A stretch of 5,296 nucleotides of DNA, taken from contig CALXRJ010000147.1 of the NCBI GenBank assembly GCA_944390615.1, positions 1 through 5,296 of the forward strand, given 5' to 3'. Made by a program: the position numbers and the translations under genes. The notes under the pieces were generated by a model. That model made no database searches. It had not been told where the DNA came from and saw only the letters and a list, made by a program, of their open reading frames with translations. Positions 1 to 5,242 of this stretch are shown here, piece by piece; position 1 is the stretch's first letter, and every line of letters starts with the position of its first letter. The DNA comes from an uncultured Clostridia bacterium (GTDB lineage: Bacteria > Bacillota > Clostridia > TANB77 > CAG-508).

Positions 1-925
1 TATAAAAGTACCAAACTAATTTTGGTAGGAGATAGTGACCAATTGCCTTCAGTAGGGCCTGGAAGTGTCTTAAAAGACATCATCGATTCTGAAAAAATAA
101 CCACCATACATTTAGACAAAATTTTTAGACAAGCAGCGAAAAGCAAAATCATTGTTAATGCCCATCGCGTAAATGAAGGATTGGGATTTATCACCAAAGA
201 AGAAACAGACAAAGATTCCAAAGAGGATTTTTTCTTGATTCATGAAAACAGTTCTGAAAAAATGCTAGAACAAGTTATTTCCTTATGTACAGGAAGACTT
301 AAAAATTTCGGAAATTATGATTTTTTTGAAAATATTCAAGTTCTTACGCCAACTAAGAAGGGAGCTCTTGGTACCAAGGAACTGAATAAATCCCTTCAGC
401 AAGTATTAAACCCACAAGATGCAAACAAAAAAGAAAAAAATGCACAAGGTGTTATTTATCGAGTGGGAGACAGAATTATGCAAGTAAAAAATAATTATGA
501 TATTTATTGGGAAAAACATAGCTTAAACGAAACTGGAACCGGTGTATTTAATGGTGAGTTTGGAACCATAATGGATATCGATGAAAAAGAAAAAAATGTT
601 GAAATAAAATTTGACGACGAAAAAATTGCCTGGTACCAATTTTCTGAATTAGAACAAATTGAACATAGTTATAGTATTACGATTCATAAAGCACAACGGA
701 AGTGAGTTTGATGTAGTTGTTATGTGTATTCCAAGAGCAGCACCTATGTTACTTACTAGAAATTTGCTTTATACAGGAATTACCAGAGCAAGAGAACTTT
801 TAATTATTATAAGTGATATTAAAACCATTGGCTACATGATACAAAATGTAGATAGCAAGAAGAGAAATACTGGTTTAAGATATAAATTGGAAAACATAGA
901 GGAGGAGAAAACTCTTAAAAAATAA
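1..925 (+). CDS. recD2: RecD2-type ATP-dependent DNA helicase, C-terminal part, with a +1 frameshift
   Basis: This is the C-terminal part of a superfamily 1B 5'-3' DNA helicase of the RecD2 (YrrC) type, which unwinds DNA during repair. The frame is open from base 1, so the N-terminus and Walker A lie outside the window. In the visible fragment, GDSDQLPSVGPG (residues 10-21) is helicase motif III and FRQ (42-44) is motif IV. GDRIMQVKNNY followed by FNGEFG matches the SH3-like insertion. ITIHKAQ then GSEFD (from about 226) is motif V, and YTGITRAREL is motif VI in the UvrD_C_2 region. The zero frame stops at 703-705. Skipping the C at 697 joins HKAQ to GSEFDVVV exactly as the family requires and gives 307 visible residues ending at TAA 923-925. 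Without the shift, motifs V and VI are lost and helicase activity would be abolished. The thioesterase gene follows after 28 nt, probably in the same transcript. Family is certain; whether the gene is functional depends on how the shift is explained. Confidence 0.92.
694..705 (+). other. +1 frameshift site in recD2 at an in-frame CGG codon
   Basis: The zero frame reads CAA CGG AAG TGA. Leaving out the C at 697 gives CAA GGA AGT GAG, which encodes the conserved Q-G-S-E of helicase motif V. The position of the surplus base is therefore fixed to within a base or two by protein conservation. The site is not a homopolymer, so simple run-length error does not explain it. The CGG codon recurs at the lysR shift site. 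Confidence 0.85.
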
Positions 926-936
926 GAAAATTTTAT

Positions 937-944
937 GGAAAGGA
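937..944 (+). promoter_or_regulatory. Ribosome binding site that decides the thioesterase start
   Basis: GGAAAGGA lies 9 nt before the ATG at 954. It abuts the in-frame ATG at 945, far too close to serve it. The start at 954 is therefore preferred. Confidence 0.6.
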
Positions 945-953
945 ATGGTAAAC

Positions 954-1376
954 ATGGAATTTATTTTTGAAAGAATGGTAAATTATTATGAAACAGATAA
1001 GATGGGGATAACCCATCATTCGAATTATATTAGATTTTTAGAAGAGGCAAGATGTGAATTTTTAAAACAAATTAATTTGCCATATGAAGCATTGGAAGAA
1101 AGAAAAATTATAATACCAGTGCTAAATGTAAATTGCAACTATAAACACCCTTCTACCTTTGGTGATATATTAGTAATTAAAACGAAAGTAACGAAATTTA
1201 CAGGGGTTCAAATGTGTGTAGGGTATGAGATTACGAATAAAAAAACAGGGGATTTGGTACTGCTTGGGGAAACGAGACATTGCTTTACCAATACAGAGCT
1301 AAAGCCTGTTAATTTGAAGAAACATGATGAAGAGGCATATCATATTTTGATGGATTGTGTTAAAAAGGAAGCATAG
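954..1376 (+). CDS. YbgC/4HBT-family acyl-CoA thioesterase (hotdog fold)
   Basis: The 140-residue product has the length and layout of a single hotdog-fold acyl-CoA thioesterase of the YbgC/FcbC (4-hydroxybenzoyl-CoA thioesterase) family, a soluble enzyme that hydrolyses acyl-CoA thioesters. The N-terminal signature YETDKMGITHHSNY (residues 12-25) contains the candidate catalytic Asp15 and His22. It is followed by FLEEAR (28-33), the start of the central helix. The rest forms the expected strands, including NVNCNYKHPSTFGD and GETRHCFTN. The exact substrate cannot be read from sequence; members act on short-chain, aromatic or ACP-bound acyl groups. An ATG at 945 would add three residues but has no usable ribosome binding site. 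The gene sits 28 nt after recD2 with no visible promoter in the gap, so co-transcription is likely, although no functional link is evident. Confidence 0.88.
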   Translation: MEFIFERMVNYYETDKMGITHHSNYIRFLEEARCEFLKQINLPYEALEERKIIIPVLNVNCNYKHPSTFGDILVIKTKVTKFTGVQMCVGYEITNKKTGDLVLLGETRHCFTNTELKPVNLKKHDEEAYHILMDCVKKEA

Positions 1377-1385
1377 GGAGAGGGG

Positions 1386-1428
1386 CTTTTTGGTATTTGG
1401 TTGTATCAAAAAGAACGGAGAATTTTTT
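1386..1428 (+). terminator. Possible weak terminator after the thioesterase gene
   Basis: CTTTTTGGTAT (1386-1396) pairs with GTATCAAAAAG (1403-1413) over 11 positions, two of them G-U, around a six-base loop. A T6 run follows at 1423-1428, but nine bases lie between stem and run. That spacing makes it a poor intrinsic terminator. It does end the recD2-thioesterase unit just before a new promoter. Confidence 0.35.
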
Positions 1429-1466
1429 ATTTAATGAAAGAAAATCATACAAATATAAAAAAATTG

Positions 1467-1496
1467 TTTACTTATTCAATAAATTTATGTTATACT
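1467..1496 (+). promoter_or_regulatory. Promoter of the MNT/HEPN operon
   Basis: A -10 box TATACT (1491-1496) is preceded by an extended -10 TG at 1488-1489. A -35 like TTTACT (1467-1472) lies 18 bp upstream. Transcription would begin near 1503, leaving a leader of under 20 nt that holds just the ribosome binding site. Confidence 0.65.
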
Positions 1497-1507
1497 AGAA
1501 CTTAATG

Positions 1508-1515
1508 AGAGGTGA
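1508..1515 (+). promoter_or_regulatory. Ribosome binding site of the MNT gene
   Basis: AGAGGTGA lies 5 nt before the ATG at 1521. An in-frame GTG at 1512 falls inside this site and is therefore rejected as the start. Confidence 0.7.
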
Positions 1516-1520
1516 GAATT

Positions 1521-1868
1521 ATGCCAAATAATGTTCAAAAAATAGTTAATGATTTTTTAGTGGAAGTAAAAAGAATATTAGGCAATAGACTAAAAAGAAT
1601 AATATTATATGGTTCATACGCAAGAGGCGATTATAATAAAAGTTCGGATATTGATATAATGATTTTAACTGATTTGTCAGATAAAGAAATAAGTGAATAC
1701 AGCATGAAAATATGGGAGATAAGTGCTGATATAGAAATAGACCAAGGGATAGTAATTTCTACTTTAATAAGAAATATAGATGACTTTGAAGCATGGTCAG
1801 ATGTAAAACCATTTTATAGGAACATTATAAAAGAAGGAGTTGTATTAGTTGGAGAAAAAAACAAGTAG
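1521..1868 (+). CDS. MNT-family minimal nucleotidyltransferase (putative antitoxin of an MNT/HEPN pair)
   Basis: The 115-residue protein is a minimal nucleotidyltransferase of the DNA polymerase beta superfamily. The signature GSYARGD (residues 31-37) followed by SDIDI (42-46) supplies the nucleotide-binding turn and the two catalytic Asp residues, D43 and D45. A third carboxylate is likely D74 in IEIDQGIVIS. All three metal ligands thus appear to be present, so the enzyme is probably active. In characterised MntA/HepT systems the MNT protein adds AMP to the HEPN partner and silences it; a similar role here is inference from pairing and gene order. The gene is first after its own promoter, and its last 20 nt overlap the HEPN gene, indicating translational coupling. 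It could instead be a stand-alone housekeeping transferase, but the HEPN partner makes that unlikely. Confidence 0.88.
   Translation: MPNNVQKIVNDFLVEVKRILGNRLKRIILYGSYARGDYNKSSDIDIMILTDLSDKEISEYSMKIWEISADIEIDQGIVISTLIRNIDDFEAWSDVKPFYRNIIKEGVVLVGEKNK
1834..1839 (+). promoter_or_regulatory. Ribosome binding site for the TTG start of the HEPN gene
   Basis: AAGGAG inside the MNT coding sequence lies 9 nt before TTG 1849. No ATG is available near the expected N-terminus, so this site decides the non-ATG start. Confidence 0.7.
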
Positions 1869-2241
1869 GGAATTTGCTTTATATAGACTAGAAAGAGCAA
1901 AAGAAGAATATGAAACAGCAAATTTATTATATAAAAATAATAAATTACTAGCGGCTAATAATAGAGCATATTATTCAATATTTTATGCTATTAGGGCTGT
2001 ACTTGCAATGGAAAAAATCGATTTTAAAAAACATAAAGACGTTTTAGCATATTTTAATAAAAATTATGTTAAAACAGAAATTTTTCCAAGACAAATAGGA
2101 AGAAAAATAATAATGGCTTCTAAGGTAAGAGAAGATAGTGATTATGACGAAAAATATGAGCCAAGTGCTGATGCTACTTCTTTGCAAATTGAAACTGCAA
2201 AAGAATTAATTGAATTAGTAGAAAGATATTTGAGTAAATAA
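1849..2241 (+). CDS. HEPN-domain protein (putative toxin partner of the MNT protein)
   Basis: The 130-residue all-helical protein fits the HEPN-domain (UPF0332/COG1895-like) family. Key features are NRAYYSIFYAIRAVL (residues 38-52), the conserved Lys-His of KKHKDVLAYF (60-69) and the C-terminal ASKVREDSDYDEKYEPS (90-106). Family members are often paired with MNT proteins, and several act as RNA-cleaving toxins through an R-x4-6-H motif. That motif is not visible here: Arg94 is followed by an Asp-Tyr pair (D98-Y99) with no His within six residues. Either the family uses different residues or this protein is not a classical RNase. Tyr99 sits roughly where the AMP-accepting Tyr lies in HepT, which is an inference. 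Translation starts at TTG 1849, 20 nt inside the MNT gene, so the two proteins are probably made together. The length is typical for the family and the gene is intact. Confidence 0.85.
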   Translation: MEKKTSREFALYRLERAKEEYETANLLYKNNKLLAANNRAYYSIFYAIRAVLAMEKIDFKKHKDVLAYFNKNYVKTEIFPRQIGRKIIMASKVREDSDYDEKYEPSADATSLQIETAKELIELVERYLSK

Positions 2242-2322
2242 GCATAATGTATATAGTTGTCTAGCATTAACTGAAAACTAGGAGAAATTTTGAGTTTTTA
2301 CCATAAAAATCCTCCAAAAATA

Positions 2323-2351
2323 TTGACATAAAATCAAATTTCTAATAAAAT
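2323..2351 (+). promoter_or_regulatory. Strong promoter of pyrBI
   Basis: TTGACA (2323-2328) and TAAAAT (2346-2351) are separated by 17 bp, one mismatch from the sigma-A consensus. Transcription would start near 2358, giving a leader of about 25 nt that holds only an A-rich stretch and the AGGAGG at 2371-2376. There is no room for a PyrR-type attenuator in this leader. Confidence 0.8.
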
Positions 2352-2382
2352 AAACAAGAAAAAAATAAAAAGGAGGAAAAAT

Positions 2383-3298
2383 ATGAGACATTTAATAGAC
2401 ATAAAAGATTTATCAGTAGAAGAAATAGACGAATTAATCAAAGTAGCCAAAGATATAATTGCACATCCCGAAAATTATCGTGAAAAGTGCAAATATAAAA
2501 AATTGGCTACTTTATTTTTTGAGCCAAGCACAAGGACAAGACTTAGCTTTGAAGCAGCCATGATAGAACTAGGAGGAAATGTAATCGGATTTTCAGAAGC
2601 GGCTTCTAGTTCAGCCTCAAAAGGAGAAAGTGTATCAGACACAACAAGAATAGTAGGTTGCTACAGTGACATCATAGCGATGAGACACCCAAAAGAAGGA
2701 GCACCACTAGTTGCTTCACTAAAATCAACCGTTCCAATCATCAATGCAGGAGATGGAGGACATAACCATCCAACCCAAACCTTAACGGACTTATTAACAA
2801 TTTCTTGTGAAAAAGGGAGATTAGACAATTTAACAATTGGACTATGTGGAGATTTAAAATTTGGAAGAACCGTACATTCTTTAATTACAGCAATGGTACG
2901 TTATCCAAATATTAAATTTGTACTAATTTCACCAGATGAATTAAAAATACCTGAATATGTAAAAAAAAGAAATTCTTGAAAAAAATAAAATTGAGTATTT
3001 TGAAACAAATGATATCGAAGAATACATAGGAGAACTAGATATTTTATACATGACAAGAGTTCAAAAAGAAAGATTTTTCAATGAAGAAGATTATTTAAGA
3101 CTAAAATACTACTATATTTTAAACAAAGAAAAATTAGAAAATGCAAAAAAAGATTTATGTATTATGCACCCATTACCAAGAGTAAATGAGATATCAACAG
3201 AAGTAGACAGTGACCCAAGAGCATGCTATTTTAAACAAGCAAACTATGGAAAATATATCAGAATGGCACTTATCTTAAAATTATTAGAAATAAATTAA
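2383..3298 (+). CDS. pyrB: Aspartate carbamoyltransferase catalytic chain, with a +1 frameshift in an A8 run
   Basis: PyrB joins carbamoyl phosphate and L-aspartate to form N-carbamoyl-aspartate, the committed step of pyrimidine synthesis. FEPSTRTRLSFE (residues 46-57) carries the carbamoyl-phosphate site S-T-R-T-R. SASKGES gives the 80s-loop Lys80, MRHP gives Arg101, and GDGGHNHPTQTLTDL holds His129. After the shift, YMTRVQKER supplies the aspartate-site Arg224 and Gln226, and MHPLPR (261-266) completes the active site. ATG 2383 has AGGAGG six bases upstream. The zero frame ends at 2977-2979 after 198 residues, which would remove most of the aspartate domain. Dropping one A from 2961-2968 restores a continuous 304-residue protein, close to the 311 of E. 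coli PyrB. The +1 frame is blocked by TAA at 2960-2962, so the shift must fall between about 2963 and 2979. pyrI follows 13 nt downstream. Identity is certain; functionality depends on the shift. Confidence 0.95.
2961..2979 (+). other. +1 frameshift window in pyrB at an A8 run
   Basis: Eight A bases at 2961-2968 precede GAAATTCTTGA. In zero frame this reads AAA AAA AGA AAT TCT TGA. One base fewer gives AAA AAA GAA ATT CTT GAA and restores PyrB. A run of this length is prone to replication, transcription and sequencing slippage. A peptidyl tRNA on AAA could also re-pair one base downstream. Unlike the other two shift sites, no CGG is present. Confidence 0.85.
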
Positions 3299-3311
3299 GG
3301 GAGGATTAAAA

Positions 3312-3731
3312 ATGAACATAGATAGTATAAAAGACGGAATTGTAATAGACCATATACAAGCTAAAAAAGGGCTAGACATATATGAGGCATTAAAATTGGG
3401 CGACTTAGACTGTTCTGTTGCAATTATTACCAATGCCAAAAGCAAGAAAATGGGGAGAAAAGATATTATCAAAATTGATAAGAAGATTAACTTAGACTTA
3501 ACCATTTTAGGATACATAGATCCAAATATTACCATCAATATTATAAAAGATAATGAAAGAATTGATAAATATCATGTAGAACTTCCAAAAGAAATTGTAA
3601 ATATTATTAAGTGCAAAAATCCAAGATGTATTACATCAGTAGAGCAAGAATTGAAACATATCTTTGTTTTAACAGATAAGGAGAAAAGAACTTATCGTTG
3701 TAAATATTGTGAGACTTTGAGTGAAGAATAA
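3312..3731 (+). CDS. pyrI: Aspartate carbamoyltransferase regulatory chain
   Basis: PyrI is the regulatory chain that binds nucleotide effectors and assembles with PyrB trimers. In this 139-residue protein the N-terminal allosteric domain shows VIDHI (residues 11-15) with Asp13-His14, and MGRKDIIKI (47-55) with Lys50 and Lys54. These match the effector-binding residues of E. coli PyrI. The C-terminal zinc domain has Cys101-x4-Cys106-x23-Cys130-x2-Cys133, the same spacing as the four E. coli zinc ligands, so contact with PyrB should be preserved. The ribosome binding site AGGGAGGA ends 6 nt before ATG 3312, and the gene begins 13 nt after the pyrB stop, so the two form one operon. An intact pyrI beside a frame-disrupted pyrB argues that PyrB is still made, because a regulatory chain alone has no known use. 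The operon ends at the palindrome at 3740-3791. Confidence 0.96.
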   Translation: MNIDSIKDGIVIDHIQAKKGLDIYEALKLGDLDCSVAIITNAKSKKMGRKDIIKIDKKINLDLTILGYIDPNITINIIKDNERIDKYHVELPKEIVNIIKCKNPRCITSVEQELKHIFVLTDKEKRTYRCKYCETLSEE

Positions 3732-3739
3732 TAATTTTA

Positions 3740-3791
3740 TATTTTTAGGGACGGAAGAAAAAATATATTTTTTCCTCCGTCCCCAAAAATA
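3740..3791. terminator. Bidirectional terminator palindrome between pyrI and lysR
   Basis: The arms are TATTTTT/AAAAATA (outer, 7 bp), GGGACGGA/TCCGTCCC (3748-3755 with 3776-3783, 8 bp) and an inner GAAAAAA/TTTTTTC of 7 bp around the loop TATA (3764-3767). The only two interruptions are A-C on the plus-strand RNA (3747/3784 and 3756/3775). On the minus-strand RNA both become G-U pairs, so the hairpin is unbroken for 24 pairs there. U-rich flanks lie on both sides. It sits between two convergent genes and ends pyrBI and lysR. The GGGACGG core resembles dispersed short palindromes in Firmicutes, so a repeat origin is possible. Confidence 0.85.
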
Positions 3792-3794
3792 TAT

Positions 3795-4683
3795 TTATAC
3801 CACATCTTTTATAATTTCCAAAAACTTCAAAGCATCCTCAGTTGGCTCTTTTGCATAAATAACCCCATAAGGAATTGTTTCCCCAGAAGAAAGAGGAATC
3901 GTTTTAAAGGCAGGATGAATATCTTTCCAACATTCTAAAGTGACCAGTAAACACCCAGCTTCTTCACATTTATTGAAAACATTAATATCATAATATAAAG
4001 GGGCATCTAGGATTTCTACATTTTTACAATTCATTTTTATTTTATTCACAATATCTTGATTTTGTTTACTATCACCACTTGTGATAGCAGCAATTTTTTG
4101 TCCAGATAAATCTTGAAAAGAAATTTCCGTTTTTTTGGCTAAAGGATTCGTAATTGGAACTGCAATGCAAAAACGATAATCTCCCAATTTTAGAAAATTA
4201 AAATTTTGAAGCCATTCTCTAGAATCACCAGGAGATACAAGAAAATCTAAAGGTGTTCCATTACTATTTAGAGTACTTAAAATATTAGTATGATTTTCCT
4301 CAAAAGGAACAATTTTTATTTTAAATTCAGGGTATTTATCATTTATTTGATACCATATATCAAGTAAAGGCTTACAAGGGCAGATTAAAGATGTACCAAT
4401 TGTTACAAAATGTGTATTTTGATTTTGTAACTTTTTGGCTTTTTTTATGGCATCTTTGGTATAGTCTATGATAAATTTAGCATCTTGATAAATTTGTTTT
4501 CCGAGCTTCAGTAAGTGTTATGCCATGATTGGTTCTATTTAATAAAGAAAGACCAAGTTCACTTTCCATTAAATTCATTTGTTTCATGACTGCAGTGGGA
4601 GAGAGAAAAAGCTTTTCTCCTGCTTTTGAAAAACTGCCAGTATCGGCGACTTGAATAAATATTTCAAGATATTTATGATACAT
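3795..4683 (-). CDS. LysR-family transcriptional regulator, with a +1 frameshift
   Basis: This is a LysR-type regulator with an N-terminal winged helix-turn-helix and a periplasmic-binding-like effector domain. The DNA-binding part reads YLEIFIQVADTGSFSKAGEK then LFLSPTAVMKQMNLME and ELGLSLLNRTNHGITLTEA (residues 5-60). The effector domain begins near VTIGTSL (93-99) and includes a Cys-Pro-Cys at 101-103. The zero frame from ATG 4683 stops at 4477-4479 after LTEARKTNLSRC. Skipping the C at plus-strand 4503 restores LTEAGK, the canonical LysR sequence, then stays open to TAA at 3795-3797, giving 295 residues, normal for the family. GAGGTG lies six bases before ATG 4683 on the minus strand; an upstream in-frame ATG at 4761 precedes the promoter and is rejected. 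The effector is unknown. Divergent transcription from the DUF3791 gene is a classical LysR layout, but a regulatory link is unproven. Without the shift only the DNA-binding domain would be made. Confidence 0.92.
4495..4509 (-). other. +1 frameshift site in lysR at an in-frame CGG codon
   Basis: On the minus strand the zero frame reads GAA GCT CGG AAA ACA. Omitting the C (plus-strand G at 4503) gives GAA GCT GGA AAA CAA, encoding E-A-G-K-Q, the conserved end of the LysR winged helix. The site shares CGGAA with the recD2 shift site and again places a Gly GGA codon in the +1 frame. Confidence 0.85.
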
Positions 4684-4717
4684 ATCTAACACCTCGTTTA
4701 AACTTTTAGTTAAAACA

Positions 4718-4746
4718 ATTATAACTTTTTTGGAATTTTGTGTCAA
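4718..4746 (-). promoter_or_regulatory. Perfect consensus promoter of lysR
   Basis: On the minus strand TTGACA (4746-4741) and TATAAT (4723-4718) are separated by exactly 17 bp, a full match to the sigma-A consensus. Transcription would start near 4711, about 28 nt before ATG 4683. Confidence 0.85.
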
Positions 4747-4808
4747 GTATGAGAAAATCAATTGAAGAGAAAGTTTGGGAATAGAATCTATTTTTGATTA
4801 AAAAGTTA

Positions 4809-4838
4809 TTGAAAAAGCAATATAAATTGTAGTATAAT
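4809..4838 (+). promoter_or_regulatory. Promoter of the DUF3791 gene
   Basis: TTGAAA (4809-4814) and TATAAT (4833-4838) are separated by 18 bp. The ribosome binding site GGAGGA at 4865-4870 lies 6 nt before ATG 4877. The promoter points away from lysR, with about 62 bp between the two -35 boxes. Confidence 0.7.
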
Positions 4839-4876
4839 AAAAATGTATTAGAAAAAGAGATTTTGGAGGAAAAAAT

Positions 4877-5101
4877 ATGTCTAAACAAGAAAAAAATATA
4901 ATTAATTACATAGTGATATGTATTAACGAATTTGCCAAACAATTAAAAATGACAAGTAAAGAAGCATACTTATATTTAAGAAATTTTAAGGGAATCGAAT
5001 TTTTAAAAGAAAATTATGAGGCAGAACATACAGTGGGATTAGATGATGCTATAGAGGATTTAAAACAAGTATGTATGAATAACGGAGGAGATTTAAAATG
5101 A
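4877..5101 (+). CDS. DUF3791-family small protein
   Basis: The 74-residue product resembles the DUF3791 family of small proteins common in gut Clostridia. Its features are a charged start, the helix IINYIVICINEFAKQLK (residues 8-24), TSKEAYLYLRNFKGIEFLKENYE (26-48) and the ending HTVGLDDAIEDLKQV. No signal peptide, membrane segment or catalytic motif is visible. Function is unknown. In many genomes such proteins are encoded next to DUF3990 proteins, sometimes on both sides, in a small module that may be toxin-antitoxin-like; that reading is inference. Here its stop codon overlaps the ATG of a deleted DUF3990 copy (ATGA at 5098-5101), so the genes were once translationally coupled. The gene itself is intact and has a good promoter and ribosome binding site. 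Confidence 0.72.
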   Translation: MSKQEKNIINYIVICINEFAKQLKMTSKEAYLYLRNFKGIEFLKENYEAEHTVGLDDAIEDLKQVCMNNGGDLK

Positions 5102-5240
5102 TATTATCGTACTATTTAGAACTTTTATAAACGGATTAATCGATATAGATACATTAATCAAAGAACTTACTTATAAAGAGTTAACAGACCAATATTCTTT
5201 CCACACAGAAAAAGCTATTAAATACTTGAAAGGAGTATAG
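5098..5240 (+). pseudogene. DUF3990 remnant with a large internal deletion
   Basis: A ribosome binding site GGAGGAG (5084-5090) and a start ATG ATA TTA remain, matching the M-I-L that usually opens DUF3990 proteins. The zero frame then ends at TAA 5128-5130 after ten codons. A second frame, open from 5097 to TAG 5238-5240, encodes FRTFINGLIDIDTLIKEL then TYKELTDQYSFHTEKAIKYL. This looks like the C-terminal end of DUF3990 proteins, where D-Q-x-x-F-x-T-E-K-A is typical. Intact family members are roughly 150-200 residues, so several hundred bases appear to be missing. The join probably lies around 5105-5115. The remnant lacks the N-terminal Y-H-G region thought to resemble ADP-ribosyltransferase folds. 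Assignment is from memory of family patterns and was not searched. Confidence 0.6.
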
Positions 5241-5242
5241 AT

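Noticed and set aside
2281..2315. Imperfect inverted repeat (GGAG...CTCC) after the HEPN gene as a terminator or as an anti-ribosome-binding-site switch for pyrB
   Set aside because: The stem is broken by an internal loop and no T run follows. The CCTCC lies upstream of the pyrB promoter and so is absent from its main transcript.
2968..2979. RF2-like (prfB) stop-codon frameshift at TCT TGA in pyrB
   Set aside because: There is no Shine-Dalgarno-like stimulator upstream, and a tRNA reading TCT would re-pair poorly on CTT; the A8 run is a simpler site.
3050..3298. Separate small gene starting at ATG 3050
   Set aside because: It is the C-terminal part of PyrB in the shifted frame; the frame is open back to the A8 run and the ATG is an internal Met of YMTRVQ.
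3284..3538. Minus-strand open frame opposite pyrI
   Set aside because: It lies antisense to a well-supported conserved gene, has no ribosome binding site I can see, and its hydrophobic translation is what an AT-rich antisense frame gives.
4684..4761. N-terminal extension of LysR from an ATG at 4761
   Set aside because: The extension starts upstream of the consensus promoter, so it would not be in the transcript; the ATG at 4683 has a proper ribosome binding site and the usual LysR N-terminus.
4706..4942. Minus-strand open frame overlapping the lysR promoter and the start of the DUF3791 gene
   Set aside because: Its Phe/Tyr/Asn-rich translation looks like noncoding AT-rich DNA, and it covers two divergent promoters.
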